A DNA stretch of 64,000 bases, taken from the NCBI GenBank assembly GCA_030704615.1, contig CM060733.1, positions 9,920,001-9,984,000 on the forward strand. The letters run 5' to 3'. Below, piece after piece: positions 1-10,700 of this stretch. How positions within the stretch are numbered: the stretch's first letter is position 1; the number at the start of each line of letters is the position of its first letter. The notes beneath the pieces are model-generated. The model worked only from the letters and a program-made list of their open reading frames with translations, was not told the origin of the DNA and did not search any database. This DNA comes from Takakia lepidozioides. Lineage: Eukaryota; Streptophyta; Takakiopsida; Takakiales; Takakiaceae. A program made the position numbers and the translations under genes.

Positions 1-252
1 AGCGTGGAGCCACTTTCCTATCACCGGCCTGACATCAGTGAAGTTGCCAAAGAGATCAGTGAGGCGATTCAGCTTGAGACCAGTCGACGCTCAATCCATA
101 GTGAACAACATAGTAGGGCCCCAAGTCTTTCCAGCCCAACTCCCCGAGGGCTAGATCCTTCTTCCTTGGTTGATGCCGATACCCCTCTTCCCCTTGATTC
201 ATCCGATCTTAGCAGAACGTTTGAGTCATTTGTGAGGCCGTCAGCAAGATGA
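1..252 (+). CDS. C-terminal end of a receptor-like protein kinase (partial)
   Basis: The frame is open from the left edge and stops at TGA 250-252. It reads YHRPDISEVAKEISEAI near its start, which matches kinase subdomain XI (RPxMxEVxxEI) seen just before the end of plant receptor-like kinases. A Ser/Pro-rich tail of about 55 residues follows, typical of the variable tail after the kinase fold. The catalytic loop and DFG motif would lie outside the window, so activity and subfamily cannot be judged. The assignment rests on a short motif; a soluble kinase is possible. No intron is visible in this part. Confidence 0.55.
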   Translation, partial: SVEPLSYHRPDISEVAKEISEAIQLETSRRSIHSEQHSRAPSLSSPTPRGLDPSSLVDADTPLPLDSSDLSRTFESFVRPSAR

Positions 253-974
253 TTTGTTCAAAAATCTCTTTCCTGCATCTCAGAGCCAGATAGCCATGCA
301 TTCAATACACACAATATTCGCCTCTGGTTGTGTTCCTAGAGCCTCAAAATTCATTCTTACACCCACAAATCTACCTAAATATTGTATGCCGAAAGCAGAT
401 CTTGGCTGACTGTCTCAGTGTGTTGCTCCCTTCGAAGTACATTCAGACAGGAGGCTGGATATCAATTGAAAGTATATGAGAACTTGGTACAGCAGCCAAA
501 GACCAGGAATTGCATTTGGTGCTACCTCCACTAATATAAGCAAATTCCAATACCAGACCAACACTAGTTTAGATAATCTATGTGGAATTTTCTTTGAAAA
601 ATATCTAATTATAAACACAGACAAATTTACAAATCAGTGTAGCAACGGCGCCCCGAGCGTGTGAGCTAGGCTCATGCTTTACCCACTAAGCATGAGTCCA
701 CATTTTTTGGTAAGTTGCTATTTGTCAAAGGGGAGGGGAGGTCTAGTATTGGCATCATGCTTTCATTAGCTGGTATGAGTATTCAAATTTTTTTGTAGGT
801 ATCACATAAGGTAAGTATGAATGATGCTTAGTATCATGCTTACTTCGATTGGCGTCCCCTCCCTCTGAATAATGCAGTACATTAAATGTTCATGACCTGA
901 TATGACTTTGATCAGGTGAGAAGTTTAGTATTCGGTATAGTTTAAAACTCAAACTGCTCAAAAAATCTGCATCA

Positions 975-2030
975 ATGGGCCAACGGCACAGGCCTAGTCA
1001 ATCAATATATGAAGCGAGACGTTTTGTTTTGTTTGTTTGTTTGTTTTTCAAGTACTTTGGGTCATTGGAAATTCGTGCAAAAATAGCAAAGTGGGCTGTC
1101 TTGGGACAATCGATATATGATGCAAGCGAGTTTGTTTGTTTGTTTGTCACGTTGAGATGTCCCAAACCGCGGGCCCCAGCCCTAGTGCTTGGTACCGTTG
1201 GAAAGCCCTCGACGAGGAGGGGTGCACCGGCTTGGTCTCATGATTTTTGAACCTGTGGTGTGGGGGAGATGGAATTTCAAGTATTTTTGGTCGCTCAAAA
1301 AAAATAGCAAAGTGGGCTTTCTGGGACAAGGATTGGAGCCTCAACAAGAGAGATATCAAGGAAAAGGTCTCTGGTTCAAATCTGGTCGTAGGCTCTGTGG
1401 AAAAAAAAGATTAGACTTAGATGACTTAGATGACATTGGACACTTAGGCCTCTACGTGAGAGATGCACTTGGATACATGAATAGAAGATGGCACTGGGGC
1501 TTAGATGGGCCTCTACATAGGAGACGCACTTGGATACATATGGGTTTGCATTTGGACTTAGATGACAGTGCACACTTGGGCCAACGGCACAAGCTACCCT
1601 AGTCTATATATGAAGTGAGGCATTTGTTTTGTTTTGTTTTGTTTTGTAGCGTCGGTGAGACCTCCCAAACCGCGGGCCCAGCCCCGGTGGTGGCGTTGGA
1701 AAGCCCTCGATGACTCAATGAGGAGGGGTGCACGGGGTTGGTCTCATGTATTTGGACTTGCGGAATGGGAGATATGGAATTTCAAATACTTTTGGTCGCT
1801 GGAAATTCCCAAAAATAGCAAAGTGGGATTTCCTGGAACAATGATTGGAGCCTCGACGGGAGATACATTGATATATTAGTACTTAATAAATTCATGGAAA
1901 AGAATAAATGGGGCCTTGACATGGGAGACATACTTGGATACATAGGAGATTTTAAATGACATTGGACATTTGGGCCTCTAAATGGGAGATGCACTTGGAT
2001 ACATGAATAGAAGATTGCAATGCAAGCAAT
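975..2030. repeat. Cluster of diverged direct repeats with TTTG/TTTTG microsatellites
   Basis: Three sub-repeats recur. One, ending in AAAAATAGCAAAGTGGG, occurs near 1045-1110, 1272-1330 and 1778-1842. Another, beginning CCCAAACCGCGGGCC, occurs near 1159-1253 and 1664-1760. A third, containing GCACTTGGATACAT, occurs near 1465, 1525, 1930 and 1990. (TTTG)n and (TTTTG)n tracts lie at 1020-1050 and 1624-1648. Short ORFs across this stretch are byproducts of repetition. The interval 253-974 shows no gene; it is presumably the 3' flank of the kinase. Confidence 0.6.
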
Positions 2031-2391
2031 TAAATTATTAAACCAACTCCTCAAAACCTCACTTGCATCAATCCTCTCCATCGCTTATCCCAAATTGCAC
2101 TATGAAAAATCTACCCTAACCACGCACTCATATTAGTCCCTAAACCCAAAAGCACGCATGGCTTGGTAGCAACACGGGTAGGCTCTGCACATTACTTCTC
2201 TAGTACGGGCTGGGGCACTTCCAGGCTTAGGGCATATTACAGAGGGGCACCCAATCCTAAAGCCTGGTATTGCTATATTTCACACCAGTAGGGTCGGATC
2301 TTTGATGCCCATGCTTAGATTCAAGTTTATACCCGCCTTAAACCCATAGACCAGACCAACACTGATCTAAAGCATGGGAATTCACTTTTTA

Positions 2392-2550
2392 TTGGCTCTG
2401 TCCCGCAAGGGATAGAGCCATTGTGGAGACATCTTGCCTAGGGGGAGAAATAGGCTTATCCATTAAGCCTAGTTTATGGAGGCTTGATGGGCATGATTCA
2501 TGAAGCCGTGGAAAAAGTATGAAACAACAACCCCAAAATCACTTAAGGAG
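2392..2550 (+). repeat. Dispersed repeat, single unit (related to 61073-61560)
   Basis: This segment starts near TTGGCTCTGTCCCGCAAGGG and includes GGCTTATCCATTAAGCC and AAAACAACAACC-like sequence at its end. The same ordered blocks appear at 61073-61560 on the same strand, where the unit is amplified about four times. It has no coding potential. GGCTTATCCATTAAGCC contains a short inverted repeat (GGCTTA / TAAGCC). It may be a small non-autonomous element; no clear termini were found. Confidence 0.6.
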
Positions 2551-2567
2551 TGTCCTAGTCTCGGCCA

Positions 2568-3300
2568 GTGTTGAGCGTTTATTTGATTTTTTTTAATATC
2601 AGCCGGTTAGGCAAATGGCTCCCTAGATTCCTAGGTCCTGAGGGGGGCTGGTGGAAACTATTGATTGAGGACAATATAGCATTCGGCTCCCCACTGTTTT
2701 CTACACACTGGAGGAAATCCACAAGATGGATAACTCAGGGCTTCAACCATAAATCGGTTGGCTCCCCCCTCTGGAAATCTATCTGGAAAGCTTGGAAAAG
2801 ATTCAGACCTTTTCTTCTTAAATCTGAGCCAACCACTTACCAGGAAACAATGAGGCAGCATTTTTTTCTAAACTCTTCTAGACCATCTCCATATGAGAGA
2901 GGCCAAGCAACACGTTGGGAAACGAGAGGTTTCTCCCAGATAGCACACTTGTGGAGAAGCACCCCGGACTCCCTCAGTATTGGCGCTAGGGCAAAACAGG
3001 CTCACAGCAGGTATTCAAAACATCATCTGTAGTATCCCGGATCAGTGGAAGCTCAATCTGAGAGAGGGCAAAGAGATTCACAAAGAACATCAATGGGTTC
3101 AAGCCATCAACAAACCCTTCTCTGTTTTATACATCACATGAGCCACGGAGAATTCAAATATCTATGTTGCAGCTGGCAGGTGGGATCCATTTGAGCAGTA
3201 GAATGTTCTCCCTGCATTTCCATTTCTGGATATGGTTTTAATGCAGAACCCTACTCTATATTCCTCTCCATCTTCTCCAGTCAGCCCCTGTCCCTGGAAA
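2568..3300 (+). pseudogene. LINE (non-LTR retrotransposon) ORF2 3' fragment
   Basis: An ORF of 154 codons (2568-3032) begins with SRLGKWLPRFLGPEGGWW and continues through FGSPLFSTHW and SPLWKSIWKAW. This Trp-rich layout is characteristic of the region between the reverse transcriptase and the C-terminal zinc domain of plant L1-type LINEs. In other frames the similarity goes on (IPDQWKLNLREG, then GRWDPFEQ) to about 3300, so frameshifts have broken it. No reverse transcriptase core or endonuclease is present. The fragment ends where gypsy gag sequence begins. Confidence 0.55.
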
Positions 3301-3311
3301 GGTGCCAAGCC

Positions 3312-4582
3312 TTGCCCATTAGAGTCTACCTCTGGTCGAGTTTGAGCAAAGAGCTGAACCCAATGGCCCCATCGGATAAAACTATCATGCATTGGATCCA
3401 TGGTAGCTCCTTCGCCTGGATAGGAAGGGTACAAATCCAGGACCTCCAACTCGACTCGGGCCTGTTGGCGCAGTATGGCAGGACGTTGAAAGACGTGTTG
3501 AGGGCGGCTAATGCCACTTCCACTAAAGCAAAGTTAAAGGTGGAGCCTAAGGAACCCGGCACCTTCGAGGGCGTCCGAAATCGGAAAGCACTCAACAACT
3601 GGCTCTTGGAGTTAGAGCAGTACTTCCGGGCGGCCAAGTTGAGTGACGAGGATCAGGTGGAAGTGGCTCCCACCTATTTGAGGGGCTATGCTCAACAATG
3701 GTGGCAGAAACACCTTCATGACCAAGGTCCAAAGAAACCTTGAGCTAGAGTGGGTTCTAGGAACTTATGAAAAAACAGTTTGTGCCCCTCAACGCGTCCT
3801 AGCTCGCCCGGGACAAGATGAGGAATTTGAAGCAAACGGATGACATTCGGGGATATGTTCAGGCTTTCAATGTGCTGTTGCTCGAAGTCGCGGATATGGC
3901 AGAACCAGAAATGGTCTTCAACTTTGTGGCGGGACTGGCCCCATGGGCCAGGCGGAAGTTGGAGGAGAAGCCACCTAAGACTTTGAACGAGGCAATTGAA
4001 AGGGCTGAATGTTCCTCGGATGTCCCTAAGGGCAAAGGACAAAGCCATACGGAGCTGAACCACAAGAAGGCCCAGCGGGAGGGTGACTCCTTCCGACCGG
4101 AAAAGAAGTGGGATAGGCCACGCGGGGACAATGGCACATGGAAATCAAAGGGAGGGCCTTCACACGTCAAAGCGGCACTCGGTGCCCCGAAAAGAAAATC
4201 AGGTGCGGCGGCTTATGGCGGACAGAAGGCGACCTTCGATGGAGTGTGCTTTAATTGCGGGGAGCACGGGCACGTGGCCAAGAAGTGCGCAAAACCCCGA
4301 CAATTGAACATGACTCGGGCGACCACGGAGCTGTCCGAAGATTCCATCAGCCGCTTGGTGGAAGCGGTGGTCGCCAAGACTTGCAAAGTAGGCAACTACT
4401 CTTGTGAGTTGTATCAGGAGACTGGCACCTTGTATAAAAAGAGTCAGTTAATGTTTGTGAGTGGGATAATTTCCGGAACTAACGTGTCATTGTTGGTGGA
4501 CACAGGAGCGTCGTTCCCAGGCAGGCTGGACCAGCAGACTTATGTGGGGTCTTTTCAGGTTCCATATCTTCGGTCTGCCTAA
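3312..4582 (+). pseudogene. Ty3/gypsy-type gag-protease fragment
   Basis: Two frames joined by a frameshift near 3743-3818 encode a retrotransposon Gag. The first contains FEGVRNRKALNNWLLELEQY and RGYAQQWWQKH; the second contains QTDDIRGYVQAFN and FVAGLAPWARRKLEEK. A CCHC knuckle follows (CFNCGEHGHVAKKC, CX2CX4HX4C, about 4249-4290). Next comes an aspartic protease start with the catalytic LLVDTGAS near 4492. Homology breaks off just after the DTGA motif, about 4515, and no reverse transcriptase follows. It is a truncated, frameshifted copy next to a LINE fragment and unrelated to the gypsy element at 10.7 kb. Confidence 0.75.
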
Positions 4583-4733
4583 GCCGCAGACCGGACTGTT
4601 GGGTCTCCTGGGCGGTGTGGGCAAAAGAGGTGTTGTCGTCGAGGCTGTCTGTGAGCATGTCCAAGTTTGTCCTCTCAGATAAGGCAATATCCACTACACT
4701 GGACAGTGGACCTTGCCCTTCGAAGTCATTATT

Positions 4734-5470
4734 TCAGATAATGTTGTCGGTACGCTCGGCAGACCGGCGGGGCAGAACATCGGCAGACTCAGACTCACTG
4801 GAGGAACTGATGGGTATAGTCTCGGACTTTCTGGTTTGGCACGCATCGGACGGACTCCCATGTAGGCCTGCAATGCTTGCATCCCAAGCAGAGCTTGCCT
4901 TACGCGCTTCGGACGGACCCCCCTGCAGGACTGACATGTTTGCATCGCGAGCAGGCTTTGCCGCTTTCGCTCCCGCCTTTTTTTTTGCCCCATCACTGAG
5001 TTTGCGCTTGCGGGGAGGCACAGGCACTTCCTCCAGATTGGGTCGTTGCATCCTTCCAGCAGCCTGCCAGTACCGTTGGCACAATTCCTCTGTACTTCGC
5101 GGAATTAGGTTTGCGCCGTGGTTATTGAAAACAACCTCATCTTTAGCTTTGTGTGATACCGGTATGGGCTACGGCTTGAAATTTGGTGGAATGGTGTGCC
5201 CTTGTAATCTATGTCCACACAATGGCGGTTCAACTGGATTTTGTTCTTTATGGCTTCCTCACATAAAGGACACATGAGCCTATCCTTCTTCCATTCTGGG
5301 TTCTCCTCCTTGGCTACACGGAGATCAATACATGCTTCCACTATTTTGCGATCAAACTCCTTTGGGGAGTACCAATATCTTTACAGCTTCTTCAAACGCG
5401 TGACGTGCACAAACTCGATCCAGTCGGGTCCGCCCTTCGCGCAGGCTTCCTCCATCGCCTATACAACACA
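4734..5470 (-). pseudogene. Unrecognised zinc-finger protein with acidic/serine tail (degenerate)
   Basis: On the minus strand two blocks are coding-like: 5105-5341 and 4734-5084. The upstream block has MCPLCEEAIKNKIQLNRHC, a CX2C...H-type finger, after a helical Lys/Glu segment. Sequence above it (EEACAKGGPDWIEFVHVTRL, about 5400-5460) seems to belong to the same protein but is separated by a stop. The downstream block is basic (PPRKRKLSDGAKKKAGAKA, a likely nuclear signal) and then Ser/Glu-rich with an internal near-repeat (SEARKASSAWDASIAG, PSDACQTRKSETIP). I do not recognise the family. A transposon-associated DNA-binding protein is a guess based on surroundings only. Confidence 0.35.
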
Positions 5471-5479
5471 AAAGAGAAA

Positions 5480-7035
5480 GGCAAAGGGCCCAACAAAAAG
5501 GGAGAAGTGCAAAGAATGGATGAAAACAAAAAGTGCGAGAACCGGCGTGAACGAACACTACATACGAGGACAGAAAGAGAAACAAGAACCAAAACGACAA
5601 GTACACAGCAGAAGACGAGGAACGCAACGGGCTATGGGAGCAACGGTCTTGGCGACTGTTGGGGTCTAAGATGACTCTCCAGATCTGCGCGCGGAAAGAA
5701 GTCTGCGCAAGGAAGACGGACGTTGACACAAAAGCAGACCACAGCACCGGCGGGAAGGCAAAGTTGAAGTTCAAGCTGATCAGGGAGCGGAAATGCAGTA
5801 CACCCATGGCACGGCGTGGCGCGCCATGATTGACGCCGTCACCGCCGCCTTTGCATTTACTAGGTCTACCGAGTGCACAGCAGACATAGTCCAATAGACT
5901 AGACTCAGCAGACCGATCTGAGCAGACCAAGTACCCCAAACCAACACGTAATCCACTAAGCAGGTCCACCCGACTGCAGTAGGCTGACGACGAAACAGAC
6001 ATAGATACAAAATAGACAAACTGGCAGGTCGACAGACTGGCAGATCAACATGGTCATTGTTCCGTCGCCCTCTATAACAAGTTGCAGGCAGACTAGACTG
6101 ACGATGCGACAGAGATTGGCAGGTCAACAGACTGGCAGACGGAAGGGTGTACAGCCAAATTTTGACGCGGCACCATGGTTTCACGGTTTCTCACAACAAA
6201 CCAGCGTACACAGATGCCAAAAGACCATTGTCAGGACAGACTAACATCGTAGCAGACTCACGAACATATTCCAGGCCGATGTGAGGACACAGCCTCCCGA
6301 AGAGGCTCCGATTACTACACCAACGAAGCAAGACTAACGAAACAACAGACATATGGGTATCCAGGCCGACAACTATTAATTGGCTGTCGAACCCGACTTT
6401 TTTACAAAGGGTCCCATACTGCAGATGTGAGATAGTTCAGGAGTCTCAGGCTAACACAGCCCAGCAGACACAATTGACAGACTGACGATAACTCTGTCCA
6501 AGATACACGATAACAGTTCATGGCTGGATATGGAATCTGTAATGTTTTTACACGCCCTCATCGTGTGCATATGCTCTGGCGATTTTCGCTATCATCTTGC
6601 CCATGATTACCTTTCCAGACTGAGGAGGTAATTTGACGGACGGATGTGGCTACCTCAACATGAATAATTATAAAATTGAACGACGTCATATCCCAAATGT
6701 AAACTAAGGTCGTATTTAGGCAGGCTTGTAATCAGTCCGCCCATTGGAATAAACCCTAACAACACATTGGCCATTTTGCGATGACGGACAGAGGCCAAAC
6801 CAAGTGGGCAAAACGCATTACATATACAATGAAATCCCAAAAACGGCCCCGCCAGCAACAAAAAAATGACGAAAATAGTGGAAGCATATGCACGATGGTG
6901 GCTGTAGGGCTCTGACTCCTCTCCTGCCCTTCCACATCATGACAAAATGTCACGAAAACACAAAGACACGAACATTGTGCGAGGCAACGTCTACCACGAG
7001 GCACGCACCGCAGTTTCGTACAACAAAGACCGACA
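5480..7035. other. No gene seen; CAGACT/AGCAGAC-rich low-complexity DNA
   Basis: The ORFs here (for example 5352-6002 minus) lack recognisable motifs. The plus strand is rich in short recurring words such as CAGACTGGCAG and AGCAGACC between about 5680 and 6500. It lies between the zinc-finger remnant and the inverted-repeat arm at 7040, so it may be the 5' untranslated part of the same mobile element. Confidence 0.4.
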
Positions 7036-7039
7036 TCCT

Positions 7040-7402
7040 GATGGCAGTGGCGAGATATGGCCCTAAATTGGAGGGTTGCGATGGGATTCGTCCTGGACGG
7101 CCCAGATCTTGCGGGCGAGCGGACTAGCAAGAGCAGACCTGCCGCAGCGGACTAGCCCCAGTGGATCCGCCCCAGCGGACTAGCCGCAACGGAGCGGCCA
7201 GTGGACGGACCCAGGGCGGGCAACTGCGGCTAGGGCAACCGTGGCAGCAAGGGCGGGCGTGGGCGACCGCTGGCAGCGGCGGGCGGGTGGGCGCGGGTGG
7301 GGGAGCGCCCCTCGTCCGGACGACGGGCCCACCGTCCTTCTTGCACGCTTGCATTCATGACCATATTATTGTAAAATGTGAGGCCATTAATAATTGGCTT
7401 CA
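7040..7402 (+). repeat. Left arm of a ~300-bp GC-rich inverted repeat
   Basis: The arm runs from GGCGAGATATGGCCCTAAAT through a GC-rich core (CGTCCGGACGACGGGCCCAC at about 7314) to TTGCATTCATGACC and a short AT-rich tail. Its reverse complement is at 26985-27335. Short ORFs in the GC-rich core are artefacts of composition. In both arms the GC-rich end faces the middle of the 20-kb interval. Confidence 0.7.
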
Positions 7403-8518
7403 AAAATTAGAAACAAATATATAAAAGAGATATGGAATTATTGCGTTTTGATGATGGCAGCGATGCTGGTGGGCTTTTTGATGTTGATAACGGCTTAGAG
7501 CATCCCCACGGGGCCTGTCAAGTTATTTTACCACTAGTGTGAAACTAGCTAGGAAATAGCTAGCTTTTACATATTGACATTTGGGATTGGTCCAAGTGTC
7601 AATCCAGGGGTCAAGGCAGATTTAGGCCCTGGAGTGGTTATCTTCACGGCAAGCGCGGGAGGCTCATCTTTCTCGAGTTGAGCCTCACCGCACCTAGCTA
7701 TGGCGCCGTAGTGTGGATTCCCCATGGGGGGTGCACTTGGCTTGACTTGACTTGTATTTGAGTGATGAGGTTATATATGCATGAGTTTATGCTTCAGATT
7801 TGTGAGCTCGTGCTTGTATTCTTCTTCTTTATCACTTGAGAAAGATCAGCTCATATCTGTGAGTGCCAGATACGAGTTAGTTGTAGCACTTGTGGTTTTT
7901 GCTTGAGAATGAGAGAAACCAGGTTGTTATGCAAGGAGCACCGTGGAGCTCTTGGTTGTTAGAAGCGGAGGCGATGTGGGTTACGAGGTGGTAGACCTTG
8001 GCATTCGATCTTCAGCTTCAGAGATGAAAGCACCATACTGCAGGTAATTTCAGAGCACCTTGATGGTTTCAGATTGTGTACATGCATGAGCAAGCACGAT
8101 TGGGAAGAGGACCAGTCAAGAGCAGGTTATAGTGGCTTTGGTGGCAAAGCTGAGAACTGGACTTGGGAATGCGAGCTTTCATTGTGTGAAGGATTGCAAG
8201 ACCAAGCGAAAGGGCTGATTTGGCTTGGGGCAAATCAATGCACTTTGTGGAGTTTGTTGAGAGTGGGTTTCAATCTCGAGCTTCAGCATTAAGAGGGCTC
8301 TTGTCATGGCAAGAGCAGGGCTGGAACATGAGCTAAGAGGTGCGGCAAGGCCATGGAATGTGCACCTAGGGTTTCAGAGCTTGGAAGAAGAGCTCTTGCA
8401 CCACAAGAGGAGTGTCTTGTGGCTGGAAATGTAAGCCTTAGGGTTTCAGGAGCTTGGCAAAGGCTGTGGAGTGCTTAGTCTTGTCTTAGAGAGCATCAAG
8501 GAGCCAAGGAGCCAAGAT
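7403..8518. other. No gene identified; possible MITE-like segment at 7499-7736
   Basis: About 7499-7736 is bounded by GCATCCCCACGGGG and the loosely inverted CCCCATGGGGGGTGC, which could be ends of a small element, but the match is weak and no target duplication was established. The 7740-8518 stretch shows no conserved domain in any frame. Confidence 0.25.
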
Positions 8519-9005
8519 AGGGGGCTGATACCTCTTGTGTGAAGAGGTTGCATGTGTGGAGCATGTATTCAGCTCATTGAAGCTTCCATCTTCAAGCTTG
8601 GAGGGCAAGCAAGGAAGAGGGAAGGGCTGACTTCCCTTATGTGAGGGCAATGCATGTGTGGAGCATGCTTTCGGCCTGTTGAAGGCTTGTACTTTCAAGT
8701 TTGGGAGTGCAAGAAAGGAAGGAAGGGGCTGGTTTCCCTGTAAGGCATGTGTGGAGCATGCTTCCAGCCCGCTGAAGCTTGTATTTTCAGGTTGGTGGGT
8801 GCAAGAAAGGAAGCAAATGGGCTGATTCTCTTGTGGTGAGAGTGGGGCATGTGTGGAGCATGCCTTCAGTCCATTGGGCTTTTGTTTTCAAGCTTTAGAG
8901 AACTAGAAGAGAAGGTAAGGGGCTGATCTGCTCTTATGTGACAGTCCGACACTTGTAGAGCGTGTTCTTAGTTGGGGTTTCAACCTCAAGCCTAGATAGA
9001 GCATG
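8519..9005 (+). repeat. Tandem repeat, about five units of 93-104 bp
   Basis: Units begin near 8519, 8624, 8726, 8819 and 8918 with GGGCTGAT/GGGCTGG. They contain GCATGTGTGGAGCATGC, then a CTTGTATTTTCAAG-like block and a purine-rich end. The units are diverged, so the array is old. It lies upstream of the minisatellite and the gypsy gag and could be part of that element's long leader. Confidence 0.65.
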
Positions 9006-9361
9006 GCTCTTGAAGTGGCAGATGTAGGGGGCTGGAATAGGCTCTAAAACAGATGCTATGGCCAAGGAAAACGCTTGAATGAGTGCTCACAAGGGCTGGA
9101 AACCAGCAAGGCTTGGTTGTTTGCCATTGAGTTTAGTGGCGTGTTTGGGGAGTCTAAGTGAGAAAGAAGGCTTGGTTTGTGGCAACCATCTTCCTCATGG
9201 CTTAGGGCTACTATTGGTGGTGTGTGGGAGCCGAAAGAGCAAGAACACCTTGCTGATTTCTTCACAGCCGCCATAGCTCGGTGCAAAGAAGCCTAGAGTC
9301 CAAGAGACATAAACCCTAGCTTGGCGTGGCTAAACCCCTTGGAGAAATGGCTAAACTGCCA

Positions 9362-10070
9362 TGAGTGGCCATGGATGGGGCTGTGACAGGCTGTTCCCTA
9401 TGGCCCGTGGGGCTGTGACACGCTGTGATGGGCTGTGAGGGGCTATGACAGGCTGTGGCGGGCTGTGACAGGCTGTGCCATGTGGCCTGTGGGGCTGTGA
9501 CGGGCTATGAGGGGCTGTGACAGGCTGTGCCTGTAGCCTGTGGGGCTGTGACGGGCTATGAGGGGCTGTGACAGGCTGTGGCCTGTGGCCTGTGGGGCTG
9601 TGACGGGCTGAGACAGGCTGTGCCCAGTGGCCTGTGGGGCTGTGACGGGCTGTGAGGGGCTGTGACAGGCTATGATGGGCTGTGACATGTGGTGGGCTGT
9701 GCCCTGTGGCCTGTGGGGCTATGACGGGCTGTGACGGGCTGTGACAGGCTGTGACGGGCTGTGACAGGCTGTGGCGGGCTGTGATAGGCTGTGCCCTGTG
9801 GCCTATGGGGCTGTGAGGGGCTGTGACAGGCTGTGGCCTTTGGGGCTGTGACCCTGTGACCTTTGTAGGGCTGTGACCTATGGCCGTGGGGGCTGTGACA
9901 GGCTGTGACATGTGGCCTTTGGGGCTGTGTGGGCTGTGACAGGCTGCGGCCTGTGGGGCTGTGACCTTGTGGCCTGTGTGGGGCTGTGATGGCTGTGACC
10001 AGTGAGCTGTGTGGGCCTGTGCTGGTCTGTGGTGGCCCGTGTTGACATGTGGACGGCCTGTGCTGACTCG
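9362..10070 (+). repeat. Minisatellite of a ~10-bp unit (GGCTGTGACA/G)
   Basis: About 700 bp consist of GGCTGTGACA, GGCTGTGACGG and GGCCTGTGGG units, with higher-order spacing of 40-60 bp. The minus strand is open over most of it (repeats of TAPHSPSQPV) because the unit and its multiples rarely give stops. I treat that as a composition artefact. It sits directly upstream of the gypsy gag region. Confidence 0.75.
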
Positions 10071-10700
10071 TGGAGGCACAAGTGGATTGCCTAAGGACTG
10101 GCATGTGGTCTTGAAGGCCGAATTTTGAAGCTCGTGGAGGGCGGTTTGAGGAGTATCTTCATGATATTCCCATGGTCATGCAAGTGAGGGAAGAGAGGAG
10201 AGGAAGAGTGTTGGGATGAGGGCATGCTGGGGTTAGGCATTGCTTTAGCTTCTCTTCCTCGTAGTTTCCACCCTCTCATTAGGCCAAGACCTTTCCGTAG
10301 GTGGAGGCAAGAGTCAGTCCGGGTTTGGGCTGGGGTGTCCTTGCAGGATCAACACCGTGGAGTTGTTTTTGGTGTGGGGGAGTTGTCGTTCTGATTTCTT
10401 GTGTTTGGATCCCCTCCATACCTGCATGCCTGACTGTGCGCCATGCTAGTTTTGTGTGGGCGCTTGTTTTTATAGGTGATTGGTCCGGATTTGATCACCG
10501 GCCAGTCCTAGAGCATGCTGTCAATGGTGAGGCTGGGGTGATGACCAGCCAGACCATCATTGTTTCTCCTATGGTGAGGTTGGAGGTGATGACCAGCCAA
10601 CCATAGGAGTGTTTGCGGTGGATGCAGGTACAGGTGTAGGCTATGTTAGGAACTTAGTATTCCATACCATAAGCCGCAACAGGTTCTCTACCCGGTTACC

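Noticed and set aside
5352-6002. 216-codon minus-strand ORF, partly hydrophobic
   Set aside because: No motif or signal, overlaps other frames, and lies in CAGAC-rich low-complexity DNA.
9351-10104. Long minus-strand ORFs (up to 242 codons) of HSPSQPVTAP-type repeats
   Set aside because: They are translations of the GGCTGTGACA minisatellite; all three minus frames are similarly open, so there is no evidence of a protein.
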